From positions 1 through 39,587 of the forward strand of contig CANUCM010000058.1 in the NCBI GenBank assembly GCA_947856675.1: a DNA stretch of 39,587 bases, written 5' to 3'. The notes below the pieces were generated by a model, which worked only from the letters and a program-made list of their open reading frames with translations, was not told the origin of the DNA and ran no database searches. Made by a program: the position numbers and the translations under genes. Position 1 is the stretch's first letter. Each line of letters opens with the position of its first letter. Positions 8,376 to 17,543 of this stretch are shown piece by piece. Source of the DNA: an uncultured Clostridia bacterium. Its GTDB lineage: Bacteria; Bacillota; Clostridia; Oscillospirales; Butyricicoccaceae.

Positions 8376-8879
8376 ATGCTGTACAAAGGGACGTTGGAAT
8401 CGCCGGTAGGCCCGATACAACTGATTGCTGAAGATCATTATATCATACGCCTGGATTTTTACCAAGGCGGCCTGGAGGACTGTCAAAAATTTTTGCAGCG
8501 GCATTTTGGGCAGGTCAGCTTTACAGAAGGCATCAACCCGGAGCTCATTAAGGCCATTGTGCAGCTGGATGAGTATTTCAGCGGCACCCGCAAAAGCTTT
8601 GATATCAATGTCAAATTGTACGGCACGCCGTTTTATGGAAAAGTGTGGAGTGAGCTTTGCAAAATCCCGTACGGTGAAACCATCAGCTATAAAACGCTGG
8701 CGGAGCGCTGCGGCGTAAGCAAGGGCTTTCGCGCGGTGGGACAGGCAAATCACAACAACCCCATCAGCATCATTGTTCCGTGCCACAGGGTAGTCGGAGC
8801 GGATGGAAAACTCACAGGCTATGGCGGCGGCCTCGATATTAAACGCTTTTTGCTGGACTGGGAAAGCAAAAATAAGTAA
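8376..8879 (+). CDS. ogt: Methylated-DNA--[protein]-cysteine S-methyltransferase
   Basis: IPYGETISYKTLAERCGVSKGFRAVGQANHNNPISIIVPCHRVVGADGKLTGYGGGL. Confidence 0.95.
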   Translation: MLYKGTLESPVGPIQLIAEDHYIIRLDFYQGGLEDCQKFLQRHFGQVSFTEGINPELIKAIVQLDEYFSGTRKSFDINVKLYGTPFYGKVWSELCKIPYGETISYKTLAERCGVSKGFRAVGQANHNNPISIIVPCHRVVGADGKLTGYGGGLDIKRFLLDWESKNK

Positions 8880-8908
8880 GCCTGTTCGGGATACGTTTAT
8901 ACGGCGCG

Positions 8909-8945
8909 GCGGCAGACCGGGTGCATCCGGCCTGCCGCTTTATTT
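8909..8945 (+). terminator. Intrinsic terminator of ogt
   Basis: GCGGCAGaCCGG-gtgcat-CCGGcCTGCCGC followed by TTTATTTT. Confidence 0.75.
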
Positions 8946-8978
8946 TGCCTGGGGCGGGAGGGAGTGTTTTGCACACAG

Positions 8979-9012
8979 TTAATTATACAAAATAAAAGTT
9001 TTGTATAATTAA
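8979..9012. repeat. Perfect 14-bp AT-rich inverted repeat, 6-nt spacer
   Basis: TTAATTATACAAAA-taaaag-TTTTGTATAATTAA in the convergent ogt/permease intergenic region. Confidence 0.9.
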
Positions 9013-9093
9013 AGGGAGGCTGCACGGCGCCATTTTTAGAAATCCCGGGATTCTGCGATGCGTATTTCCGGGTGGCGTTTTCCTTCGGTTTGG

Positions 9094-10278
9094 CTATTCG
9101 TCGCGAATGGCGTCAATGGGATTCAATCTGCAGGCTGCCCACGCAGGAATGATTCCAAATAAAATTCCGCAAACGCCGGCGCCTGCTACCGCACCCAATA
9201 AAATGCTGACGACCCGGGTGTTCAGCCCCAGGATTTGTTTGACCAACTGCAGCACACCGGCGCTGAGCGCTCCGCCGGTCAAGCCGCCGGCAATGCACAC
9301 AATAACGGCTTCCACCAAAAAGCACTTCAGGATATCTTTACGCGTGGCTCCCAATGCCATATATACGCCAATTTCCCGCGTCCGCCTTTCAACAGATGAC
9401 ACCATGGAGTTCATTACACCGATGCCGCCCACAATTACGGAAATCGCGGCAATTCCTGTAATAAAAATTGTTAATACATTAACAATTTTCTTGAACACTT
9501 CTGTGTACCCGCTGAGGTTTTCGTATTTAAACTTGATATCCGGGTTGATGCTGTGCAGGCGCTGTACGATTGTTTCCGCTACCGCCTGTTCGTCTGTTCC
9601 AGCCAGGCAGCTGACGGCAAGTTTGTCGGCAGTGTTCTCGCCCAGCATATTGTCCAATGCGGTATATGGAGTGTAAACCACTGTGGGAATCTGCCCCCCG
9701 ACCAGGCGGTTGAGTCCATCGGTCTGCGGTTCGACGATGCCGATGATTTCATAGGTTTCATAGGCCGAACCGGATTTGAGCAAAAGAGATTTCCCGACAA
9801 TATTTTCGCGCTCGTAAAACTCGACGGCCAGCTGGCTGTCAATGACGGCGACATTTGCGCCGGTGAGAACGTCGTGCGCCTGCAAAGTCCTGCCGTACAG
9901 CAAATGGATGCTCAGCACATCAAAAAGCTGTTCGTTTACACCCAAAATCCCTGCGGACTGTTTTTTATTTCTCAAAGACACCGTTCCGTACTGCATGGCC
10001 AGCGGCATGGCCGCTTTAACCCCCTGAACTTCGCTGAAGATTTCCGGAAATTCTGCAGGGGAAAAAGTAAAACCGTCAGAGTCGGTATACAGCGCAATGC
10101 AGTCGATGCCGGCGCTGTCAATTTCGCGGGTCACGGCAGATTGAGCACTGGTGCTCAGGCCGCTGATAACAGAAACGGAGCAAATTGCGACGCAAACAGA
10201 AAGTGCGCACAACAGGCTTTTTATCCCGCCGCGGCGTACGTTTCCGGCGGAAAGACGGCACAGATCGCAAAAGCTCAT
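9094..10278 (-). CDS. ABC transporter permease, MacB/FtsX type
   Basis: N-terminal TM and MacB periplasmic-core-like region, then three TM segments with GIGVMNSMVSSVERRTREIGVYMALGATRKDILKCFLVEA. Confidence 0.92.
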   Translation of the reverse strand: MSFCDLCRLSAGNVRRGGIKSLLCALSVCVAICSVSVISGLSTSAQSAVTREIDSAGIDCIALYTDSDGFTFSPAEFPEIFSEVQGVKAAMPLAMQYGTVSLRNKKQSAGILGVNEQLFDVLSIHLLYGRTLQAHDVLTGANVAVIDSQLAVEFYERENIVGKSLLLKSGSAYETYEIIGIVEPQTDGLNRLVGGQIPTVVYTPYTALDNMLGENTADKLAVSCLAGTDEQAVAETIVQRLHSINPDIKFKYENLSGYTEVFKKIVNVLTIFITGIAAISVIVGGIGVMNSMVSSVERRTREIGVYMALGATRKDILKCFLVEAVIVCIAGGLTGGALSAGVLQLVKQILGLNTRVVSILLGAVAGAGVCGILFGIIPAWAACRLNPIDAIRDE

Positions 10279-11342
10279 GGCTCACTCTCCTCTACGCTGG
10301 CGACAATCTGCTGCCCGTGGCGAATCTGCTCCGGATGGGACAAAACCAGCTGATCGGCCGTAATTCCGGACAGTACCTCTACGCCCTCATCCAGCTCATA
10401 GCCTGTGGTGATATAGTGCTTGACAGCCCGCCCGGACTGTGCGACCATGACATATTCCTGCTGGGTTTCGTCCTGGGCTACGCACGAGTATGGGACAACA
10501 AGGGCGTTGTTTTTTTTGTCAACGGCGACTTTGACCTGGGCGCTGTACCCTGGAAGCAAAGCGTGATCCTGGTTGGACAGCGTGACATAGACGTCGGTCT
10601 TGATTTCTCCGCTTTGCATAAACGTGCCTGTCTGGCGGCCGTAAGGAAGAATGCTCTCTATGGTCCCGTCAATGGTTTCAGAGCCGGAAAGCGCTTCGAC
10701 AGTCACGGTGCAGGGCATCCCTTCTGAGATTTTGGAAACCGAATCCTCTGCAATTTGCGCTTTAACCTGCATGGTGCTCAAATCGGAAACGCTGACACAT
10801 GGCAGCACACCGCTGACGCTCTGCCCTTCCGAACAGCTGATGGTCATTACAGTGCCGTCAATGGGGCTGGTGAGCGTGTAAGGCTGCTGTATATCGCCTG
10901 AAGAGTCCGTCGACAAGCCCTGTACGGCAGAAGAAACGATCGCCGCCAGCTCTCCGCTGAGTTCGTCACCGGACGAAATGGCGGATGGGTCGAGATTTGA
11001 AACGGCCTGTTGGATTTCGCGGTAAAGCGCGCCTTCGGAATCGGCAGCGGAGCGCACCGGAGAAAGCTTTAGAACGGGCTGTCCTTTGCTGACAGAGTCT
11101 CCGGGATGAACATATATGTCCTCCACAACAGCGGCGCCGCCGGAATACAGGTTGACGCGGGAGAGTTCTGCTGTCGTGCCGCGGAGAATCACATAGTCCG
11201 TGATGGTCATATTTTCGGGCAATACGGCAGAAACAGAGAGAACCTGATTGTTTTCCCGGTATGGGCTGAAACAATACATGCATACAATCAGTGCTGCACA
11301 TAAAAGCACGGTAAAAATCGATTTGATGGCAATCTCCTCCAT
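10275..11342 (-). CDS. HlyD/MacA-type membrane fusion (adaptor) protein
   Basis: N-terminal TM anchor, biotinyl-lipoyl-like segment (VEDIYVHPGDSVSKGQPVLKL ... ISEGMPCTVTVEAL); overlaps the permease start by 4 nt. Start uncertain (see findings). Confidence 0.85.
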   Translation of the reverse strand: MEEIAIKSIFTVLLCAALIVCMYCFSPYRENNQVLSVSAVLPENMTITDYVILRGTTAELSRVNLYSGGAAVVEDIYVHPGDSVSKGQPVLKLSPVRSAADSEGALYREIQQAVSNLDPSAISSGDELSGELAAIVSSAVQGLSTDSSGDIQQPYTLTSPIDGTVMTISCSEGQSVSGVLPCVSVSDLSTMQVKAQIAEDSVSKISEGMPCTVTVEALSGSETIDGTIESILPYGRQTGTFMQSGEIKTDVYVTLSNQDHALLPGYSAQVKVAVDKKNNALVVPYSCVAQDETQQEYVMVAQSGRAVKHYITTGYELDEGVEVLSGITADQLVLSHPEQIRHGQQIVASVEESEP

Positions 11343-11434
11343 TGTGTGTCGCGTAAAAGGGCTGCCATCATATTTTGTATGCTTTGGGCCAAAATATAAC
11401 CGTTGCATCGAACAAAAGGAAGAAGGAATTTTAC

Positions 11435-11623
11435 GTGTCGATTGGGTGCAGTGAAAAAGATTGCATTTATTATCGTGACGGCGAGTGCGGTCTGACGCTT
11501 GCCTGTTCCCCCGGAGAATATAAAAGCGCCGCGTGCGCCTATTTTGTCAAGCGTGCGCATACAACAAAAACGGCATGCGAAGACGGTTCTTCACATGCCG
11601 GAAAAAATATGGAAACATTATGA
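11435..11623 (+). CDS. Small Cys-rich protein (62 aa, GTG start)
   Basis: MSIGCSEKDCIYYRDGECGLTLACSPGEYKSAACAYF...; SD aagaagga upstream; Cys spacing resembles small clostridial Cys-rich proteins. Confidence 0.55.
   Translation: MSIGCSEKDCIYYRDGECGLTLACSPGEYKSAACAYFVKRAHTTKTACEDGSSHAGKNMETL
11564..11600 (-). terminator. Intrinsic terminator of radA
   Basis: CGGCATG-c-GAAGA-cggt-TCTTC-a-CATGCCG; A-run at 11566-11570 gives a - strand T-run just after the radA stop. Confidence 0.75.
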
Positions 11624-12997
11624 GAGTGATTCAAAGGCAGCTTTAAGCGCTTCCTGAATGGTTGCAGCGCCGATGCACTGGATCGCACCCGTGGAAGAAA
11701 GGTCGTTCATACAGGCTTTGGGCAGGATGCATTTTTGAAATCCAAGCCGTGCAAGCTCGGCAATGCGCTGTGAGGCACCGGAAACGCTGCGAATTTCTCC
11801 TGAAAGCCCTACCTCGCCGAAAACGGCAACGTTTTGCGGGACCGGTTTTTCAAGATAGCTGGACGCAATGGCAATGACAACGGCAAGATCGGCTGCGGGT
11901 TCATCGAGGCTGAGTCCGCCCACGACGTTGATGTAGGCGTCGTAGGAGCTGAGCATAAAGCCGGCGCGCTTTTCCAAAATGGCCAGCAGCAGCATGGCGC
12001 GGTTATAGTCAATGCCCGCGGAGGTCCGGCGGGCAGAGCCGTAGGCGGACTTTGTGACGAGCCCCTGCACTTCTGCAAGCAGCGGCCGCGTACCCTCCAA
12101 AACGGCTGTCACACAGCTGCCGCTGGCATTTTCGGGTCTGCCTGAAAGCATGGCGGCAGAAGGGTTTGGGACGACGGAAAGGCCGGTTTCATGCATTTCA
12201 AAAATGCCCACTTCGTTGGTGGAGCCAAAACGATTCTTAATGGCGCGCAGAAGACGGTATGAGGAGTGCCTGTCCCCTTCAAAGTTCAAAACGGCGTCTA
12301 CCATGTGCTCCAAAACTTTGGGACCGGCAATTCCCCCGTCTTTGTTGACGTGTCCGACCAAAATAATGGAGACAGCGTGTGTCTTGGCATATTGCATCAG
12401 GGACAGGGTGCATTCGCGGACCTGGGATACGCTGCCGGGGGTTGCGGCAGTTTGCGGGTTGTAAATGGTTTGGATGGAATCAATAATGACAACGGAAGGA
12501 GAAATTTTCTCGATCGCGGACCAAATACTGTCGAGTTCGGTTTCGGCAAATACATACAGCCGTTCATGGGAGATGTGCAGGCGTTTGGCGCGCATTTTGA
12601 TTTGGGAAAGCGACTCTTCGCCGGTGACATACAGCACCGGGCCGTGTCCGCAAAGACTGGCACAGGCCTGCAGCAGCAGAGTGGATTTGCCGATACCGGG
12701 TTCTCCGCTTACAAGAACAAGCGAGCCCTCGACGAGGCCGCCGCCCAAAACTCTGTCCAGTTCACTCAGCCGGGTGGAAAGCCGCTGCTCCAGCCCGCTT
12801 TCCACCTGTGAAATCGCAATGGGCTGCGAGGCAGTGTGCGGAAAAGTTCTGGATGCAAAGCTGTCCTGCTTTACAGGGACTACCGTTTCTTCTGTCATGG
12901 TATTCCAGTTGCCGCAGGCGGGGCATTTTCCCTGCCACTTTGGAGAATCAAAGCCGCATTCAGAACACACATAGACAACTTTTCGTTTTCCTGCCAT
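11618..12997 (-). CDS. radA: DNA repair protein RadA
   Basis: Zn finger CSECGFDSPKWQGKCPACGNWNT, Walker A SGEPGIGKSTLLLQ, KNRFGSTNEVGIFEM, Lon-like C-terminal domain. Confidence 0.97.
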   Translation of the reverse strand: MAGKRKVVYVCSECGFDSPKWQGKCPACGNWNTMTEETVVPVKQDSFASRTFPHTASQPIAISQVESGLEQRLSTRLSELDRVLGGGLVEGSLVLVSGEPGIGKSTLLLQACASLCGHGPVLYVTGEESLSQIKMRAKRLHISHERLYVFAETELDSIWSAIEKISPSVVIIDSIQTIYNPQTAATPGSVSQVRECTLSLMQYAKTHAVSIILVGHVNKDGGIAGPKVLEHMVDAVLNFEGDRHSSYRLLRAIKNRFGSTNEVGIFEMHETGLSVVPNPSAAMLSGRPENASGSCVTAVLEGTRPLLAEVQGLVTKSAYGSARRTSAGIDYNRAMLLLAILEKRAGFMLSSYDAYINVVGGLSLDEPAADLAVVIAIASSYLEKPVPQNVAVFGEVGLSGEIRSVSGASQRIAELARLGFQKCILPKACMNDLSSTGAIQCIGAATIQEALKAAFESLS

Positions 12998-13010
12998 AAT
13001 TCAAGTTCCC

Positions 13011-13787
13011 CTACTTTTGCTCAAGGTATTGTATGTATCCGCCGGAAATGGCGATGGCGATTTTGGTTTGGTAGGAAGCAGTTTTTAACAGCTCTTCCTC
13101 CTGTGCATTGGATAAAAAGCCGCATTCAATTGTCACTGCGGGAGAATTGATGTTTTTCATCAGCATCACACTGTCGGGAGCCAGCTTGATGCGCCGATCG
13201 TTTTGGGGATCCAGTACGCTGCGCAGGCTGCTTTGCAGGCATTCGGCCAGTACGGCCGAGCGTTCGGTGTTGGGAGAATAAAAGACCTGGGCCCCGTGGT
13301 ATTTTTCCTGTTCAAACTTATTGAGATGGATGCTTAAAAAGTCCAGTTCAGGACTGGATTTGGACAGGCTGAGGCGGGCATTGAGATCGCGGTTTTTATT
13401 TTCGCGGGCGGATGCGTCGGGATTGTATTCCAGGGACTGCTCATCGGTTCGCGTCAGCTTGCCGCTGATGCCGAGAAAGCGGAGAAAAAGCTGGGTTTTT
13501 TGGGCGATGGCCAGGTTGATGCCGGCTTCTTCCGTGCCGTTTTTGGACACGGCGCCGCCGTCCAGGCCGCCGTGCCCTGCGTCCAAAAACAGCAGGTATT
13601 CTTCCGGAGAAATGGCAGACAAGGCCGAGCGATATGCTTCGGGCCGGTGAAAAAAGGCAAAGCAAAATGCGGCAGCCAACAAAATGGCTGCAGCCAGTAT
13701 TAGTACGCGCAGGATAGAACGAAGCCGGATGACATACAAAATGACCACCTCGGCATCACTATATTCCGAAACGGAGGAAAATATCAC
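13011..13787 (-). CDS. cwlD: N-acetylmuramoyl-L-alanine amidase CwlD (germination)
   Basis: [42 protein letters not shown]...LSIHLNKF...[17 protein letters not shown]. True start may be an internal TTG ([12 protein letters not shown]) after SD GAGGTGG. Confidence 0.88.
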   Translation of the reverse strand: MIFSSVSEYSDAEVVILYVIRLRSILRVLILAAAILLAAAFCFAFFHRPEAYRSALSAISPEEYLLFLDAGHGGLDGGAVSKNGTEEAGINLAIAQKTQLFLRFLGISGKLTRTDEQSLEYNPDASARENKNRDLNARLSLSKSSPELDFLSIHLNKFEQEKYHGAQVFYSPNTERSAVLAECLQSSLRSVLDPQNDRRIKLAPDSVMLMKNINSPAVTIECGFLSNAQEEELLKTASYQTKIAIAISGGYIQYLEQK

Positions 13788-14350
13788 CCGGGCAGCACGC
13801 CGGTGTGTTCAAGCACAATTTTCAGCCCAAGCAAAATGAGAACAAGGCCGCCTGCAAACTCGGCGCGGGCCTTGTAACGGGTCCCGAAGACGTTGCCGAT
13901 TTTAACGCCGGCCATGGACAAAACCAGGGTGGTAATACCGATGAGTGATACAGCGGGAGCAATTTTTACTTTCAAAAAGGCAAAAGAAATGCCGATGGCC
14001 AGTGCATCAATACTGGTTGCGACAGCCAGCGGCAGCATGGATGCCGGGGTCAGGGAAGCGTCGGTATTGTCCTCCTCCCTGCTGCGGCTTTCCCGGATCA
14101 TGTTAAAGCCGATGACACCCAGCAGAATGAACGCGATCCAGTGGTCATAGGCAGTGATAAAAGATGAGAACTGGCGGCCGAGAAAGTATCCGATAAGCGG
14201 CATGGCGGATTGGAAAATTCCGAAGTACAGGCCGACAATCAAGGCTTTTTTAAAAGAAATCCTGGCCATGGACAGCCCCTTGCAGATGGCTACGGCAAAA
14301 GCGTCCATGGAAAGGCTGACTGCAATGAGAAAAAGCTCGAGCAGACTCAT
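13784..14350 (-). CDS. mntP: Putative manganese efflux pump MntP
   Basis: [26 protein letters not shown]...[16 protein letters not shown]; six TM; ATGA overlap with the next gene. Confidence 0.93.
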   Translation of the reverse strand: MSLLELFLIAVSLSMDAFAVAICKGLSMARISFKKALIVGLYFGIFQSAMPLIGYFLGRQFSSFITAYDHWIAFILLGVIGFNMIRESRSREEDNTDASLTPASMLPLAVATSIDALAIGISFAFLKVKIAPAVSLIGITTLVLSMAGVKIGNVFGTRYKARAEFAGGLVLILLGLKIVLEHTGVLPG

Positions 14351-14697
14351 AGGGGTCCTCCGTGTGTTTTGATATAGTATTCTTCGCCGTTCCACATATG
14401 GCGGGACAGATCGACGCACCCGTCTGAAGTAAAACGGATTCCCTCTTCTTCCAGAAGGATGCGCTGGCGGTTGACTCCGCCGAAAGCAAAGGCCGGGGAT
14501 AATGCGCCAAAACGATTGACTACGCGGTGGCACGGGATGATGCCCGGGCGTGGGTTGACATGCAAAGCATATCCAACCACGCGGGAAAGGCGCGGGTTTC
14601 CCATAAGCCGGGCGATTTGGCCGTATGTGGTGACGTATCCCTTCGGTATGCAGCAGACAATTTCATATACGGTGGAAAAGGTATTTTGCTTTGACAT
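14347..14697 (-). CDS. MGMT-family DNA-binding/alkyltransferase domain protein
   Basis: [69 protein letters not shown] active-site motif, no N-terminal domain. Confidence 0.9.
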   Translation of the reverse strand: MSKQNTFSTVYEIVCCIPKGYVTTYGQIARLMGNPRLSRVVGYALHVNPRPGIIPCHRVVNRFGALSPAFAFGGVNRQRILLEEEGIRFTSDGCVDLSRHMWNGEEYYIKTHGGPL

Positions 14698-14720
14698 GGC
14701 AACTGTCCTTTTGCACTGGA

Positions 14721-15758
14721 CTACAAAATCAACATGGCGTCGCCAAAGCTGAAAAAGCGGTAGCGTTCGGCAACAGCCTGGCGGTAAGCCGATAAAATGT
14801 GTTCCCTGGAGGCAAATGCGGATACCAGCATGATAAGCGTACTCTCAGGCAGGTGGAAATTGGTGATAAGGCCGTCGATTCCGCGAAAGCGGTAGCCGGG
14901 ATAAATAAAGATGCTTGTTTCGCCGCTTCCGGCATGGGTGTTTCCTTCATCGTCCGTGACGGATTCCAGCGTACGGCAGGACGTTGTCCCAACAGCAATT
15001 ACCCGTCCGCCATTCCGGCGGGTTTCGTTGATTGTCTGTGCCGCTTCTGGTGAAACGTGGTATTGCTCCGTGTGCATGACGTGGTCGGTAATGAGATCCT
15101 CTTTGACCGGTCGGAATGTGCCCAGCCCTACATGGAGGGTAATGGAAACAACCGAAACACCCTGCATGCGGATGGTATCAAGCAGCTCCTGCGTAAAATG
15201 GAGGCCGGCAGTGGGAGCAGCTGCGGAACCGGCCTCTTTGCAATATACTGTTTGGTAACGATCTTTATCTGCCAGGCGTTCCTTGATGTAATGCGGCAGC
15301 GGCATGGTGCCCAGCCTGTCAAGAATCTCAGAAAAGATCCCTTCATACGAAAAACGGATCATCCGGTTCCCTGTTTCCAAAACGTCAATGACTTCGCCGC
15401 GAAGCTGACCGCCGCCAAAGCTGACCTTGGCCCCGGTGCGCATTTTCTTTCCGGGAAAAACGATGCATTCCCACACGTTTCCGGAGGGGTTTTTCAGCAA
15501 AAGAACTTCCACGGCCCCACCTGTTCCCTCTTTTTCCCCATACAGCCGTGCCGGGAGGACTTTGGTGTCGTTGATGACCAGGCAGTCTCCCGGGCGAAGG
15601 TAGCTGCATATATCATAAAAATGCTTATGCTCCACCTTGCCGGATCGCCGGTCAAGCACCATCATTCGTGAATGATCCCGCTGTTCGATGGGGGTCTGTG
15701 CAATCAACTCCGGAGGGAGCTCGTAATAGTAATCGCTTTTTCTCATTCCGTCTGTCAT
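14721..15758 (-). CDS. queA: S-adenosylmethionine:tRNA ribosyltransferase-isomerase
   Basis: [33 protein letters not shown]...[10 protein letters not shown]...[10 protein letters not shown]...[17 protein letters not shown]. Confidence 0.97.
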   Translation of the reverse strand: MTDGMRKSDYYYELPPELIAQTPIEQRDHSRMMVLDRRSGKVEHKHFYDICSYLRPGDCLVINDTKVLPARLYGEKEGTGGAVEVLLLKNPSGNVWECIVFPGKKMRTGAKVSFGGGQLRGEVIDVLETGNRMIRFSYEGIFSEILDRLGTMPLPHYIKERLADKDRYQTVYCKEAGSAAAPTAGLHFTQELLDTIRMQGVSVVSITLHVGLGTFRPVKEDLITDHVMHTEQYHVSPEAAQTINETRRNGGRVIAVGTTSCRTLESVTDDEGNTHAGSGETSIFIYPGYRFRGIDGLITNFHLPESTLIMLVSAFASREHILSAYRQAVAERYRFFSFGDAMLIL

Positions 15759-15761
15759 AGG

Positions 15762-17414
15762 TTAATTCGCAGGACCAACCTGCACTCCTGTAAAATAGAA
15801 TTTTATGATTTCGTCATAGGAAAACCCCAGTTTGGCCATTGCGTTGGCGCCGCACTGACTCATGCCGATATTGTGCCCGGCTCCTGTTCCGCTGATGGTG
15901 TATACACCCGAACCGCTGCCGGAAAGGTCAAGGGCAGAGATCTTTTTGTCTCCGGAAATCACATACAGCCCGGAGCCGTTTAAAGCGGCAGGGGTTTTGT
16001 CAGAGCCGATGGCATAGTATTGACTGATGGACTTGTCAAGCCAGGTGTCGTTGACATACAGCCGGGAGTCGCTGGTGATGGTGTAGCGATGGCTGTTGAT
16101 GCGTTTGGTGCTGGAAGATGTATTCAGACAGGTCCGGGCTTTATCTCCGGAAAAAACCAGAGTTTCCCCGTTTTCCTGGACAAATGTTACCTCGTTGACA
16201 TTGCCGGCCGGGGTAATGCCGCTGGCATAAAAGTCCACGATTTCGGAAACATTGTAGCCTTTGCTTTTTAAAATAGAGGCGACTTCGTCAAGAGTAAGGG
16301 TAAAGCTGTAGGGGCGAAAATCTGTCAGGTACTTGTCTTCCACCGCCTTGAGGTATGGGATGTCGCTGCCCCAGATGTTTTTTACATCTTCTGTCCAGCC
16401 GCCGCTGGAGGCGTGATAAAAGGTCTCGGCCGGCTTTCCCTCATAAGTGATGTACAGGCCGGAAACCGCTTCTACAGCGCTGTCAGAATTGGCGGAGGCG
16501 TTTTGCGTGCCGTAATAGACCTGGCAGTCGGTCGTGTTGCACAGGTCAAATCCCTGGGACTTGTGTTTGCCGATGCTGTTGACCGCATAGGATTTTGCGC
16601 ACAGCGCCTGAGCTTTCAGGGCTTCCACCGGCCAGCTGGGGCTCATTTCGTAAGGAATGACGCCTTTCAGGTAATCATCCATGCTGACGACGTTAATGAC
16701 CGTGATATCATTGCCGCTGACCCGGCTGTACTCAAAGCCGCCGTAGTATGTATGGTTTTTAAACCATGTTTTTTGCGAGTTCGGAAGGATGCCCAGAGCC
16801 TGTCCGCCCATATCCAGTTCAAACAGGATGGTGTTGGTTTCGGTGATAGTGACCGTATAGCAGCTGCGGCTTTCTCCGACGGTTGACGCTGTCGAACCGG
16901 TGATGGAAGAAACCCTGGCAGAGTCTGCTGCAGCTTCAATGGCAGAAGTATAGTTTCCGGCACGGACGCGGTAACCGGCTGAGGTATACGCGACAAAAGC
17001 CGGGATCCCTGCCGAAGTCAGAGAGGCAGCCAGATTTTGCGCAGCGGCCAGTGAAGCGGGCACGGAATCCAGCTGCAGGTGGTAGGCCCCGATGACGCTG
17101 TTGTAAGAGGAAGGTTTGGAATCGTAATACACCTTTCCGGAGCCGATGTAAATATTTTTATCTTTGACAACCGTAAGATAGATTTCGTCGGTCTGCAGCA
17201 ATGGAATGAAATTGCGGCTGCTGTCATAATATCCAAGCTGATATCCGCTTGCCATGCCCGCAACATTTTGAAGGTTGGCGGAGATCATGGCGTTGGTTCC
17301 GTAATAAAGGCCGATCTTCAGGGGGGGATCGGCTTCCAGCGCGCACACGGAGGACAGCGGAATGGCAGAAAACAGGATGGCTGCTGCAATGAAAAGGGCA
17401 AGGGATTTTTTCAT
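15762..17414 (-). CDS. SpoIID/LytB domain-containing protein
   Basis: Signal peptide MKKSLALFIAAAILFSAIPLSSVCA; SpoIID core DYLKGVIPYEMSPSWPVEALKAQALCAKSYAVN...DCQVYYG...GHNIGMSQCGANAMAKLGFSYDEIIKFYFTGV. Confidence 0.93.
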   Translation of the reverse strand: MKKSLALFIAAAILFSAIPLSSVCALEADPPLKIGLYYGTNAMISANLQNVAGMASGYQLGYYDSSRNFIPLLQTDEIYLTVVKDKNIYIGSGKVYYDSKPSSYNSVIGAYHLQLDSVPASLAAAQNLAASLTSAGIPAFVAYTSAGYRVRAGNYTSAIEAAADSARVSSITGSTASTVGESRSCYTVTITETNTILFELDMGGQALGILPNSQKTWFKNHTYYGGFEYSRVSGNDITVINVVSMDDYLKGVIPYEMSPSWPVEALKAQALCAKSYAVNSIGKHKSQGFDLCNTTDCQVYYGTQNASANSDSAVEAVSGLYITYEGKPAETFYHASSGGWTEDVKNIWGSDIPYLKAVEDKYLTDFRPYSFTLTLDEVASILKSKGYNVSEIVDFYASGITPAGNVNEVTFVQENGETLVFSGDKARTCLNTSSSTKRINSHRYTITSDSRLYVNDTWLDKSISQYYAIGSDKTPAALNGSGLYVISGDKKISALDLSGSGSGVYTISGTGAGHNIGMSQCGANAMAKLGFSYDEIIKFYFTGVQVGPAN

Positions 17415-17508
17415 GTTCCACCTCACAGGCACAAAAAAGAGAAAAAAGTCATATCTTATATATTATACAGTAAAACGCCCAAAGGTTCAATCATTTTAAA
17501 GACAACAG

Positions 17509-17537
17509 AGAGCCTCTGTCTTTATGACAGAGGCTCT
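17509..17537 (-). terminator. Hairpin terminator downstream of tyrS
   Basis: AGAGCCTCTGTC-TTTAT-GACAGAGGCTCT, 12-bp perfect stem; weak T-tract. Confidence 0.6.
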
Positions 17538-17543
17538 TTAAAA

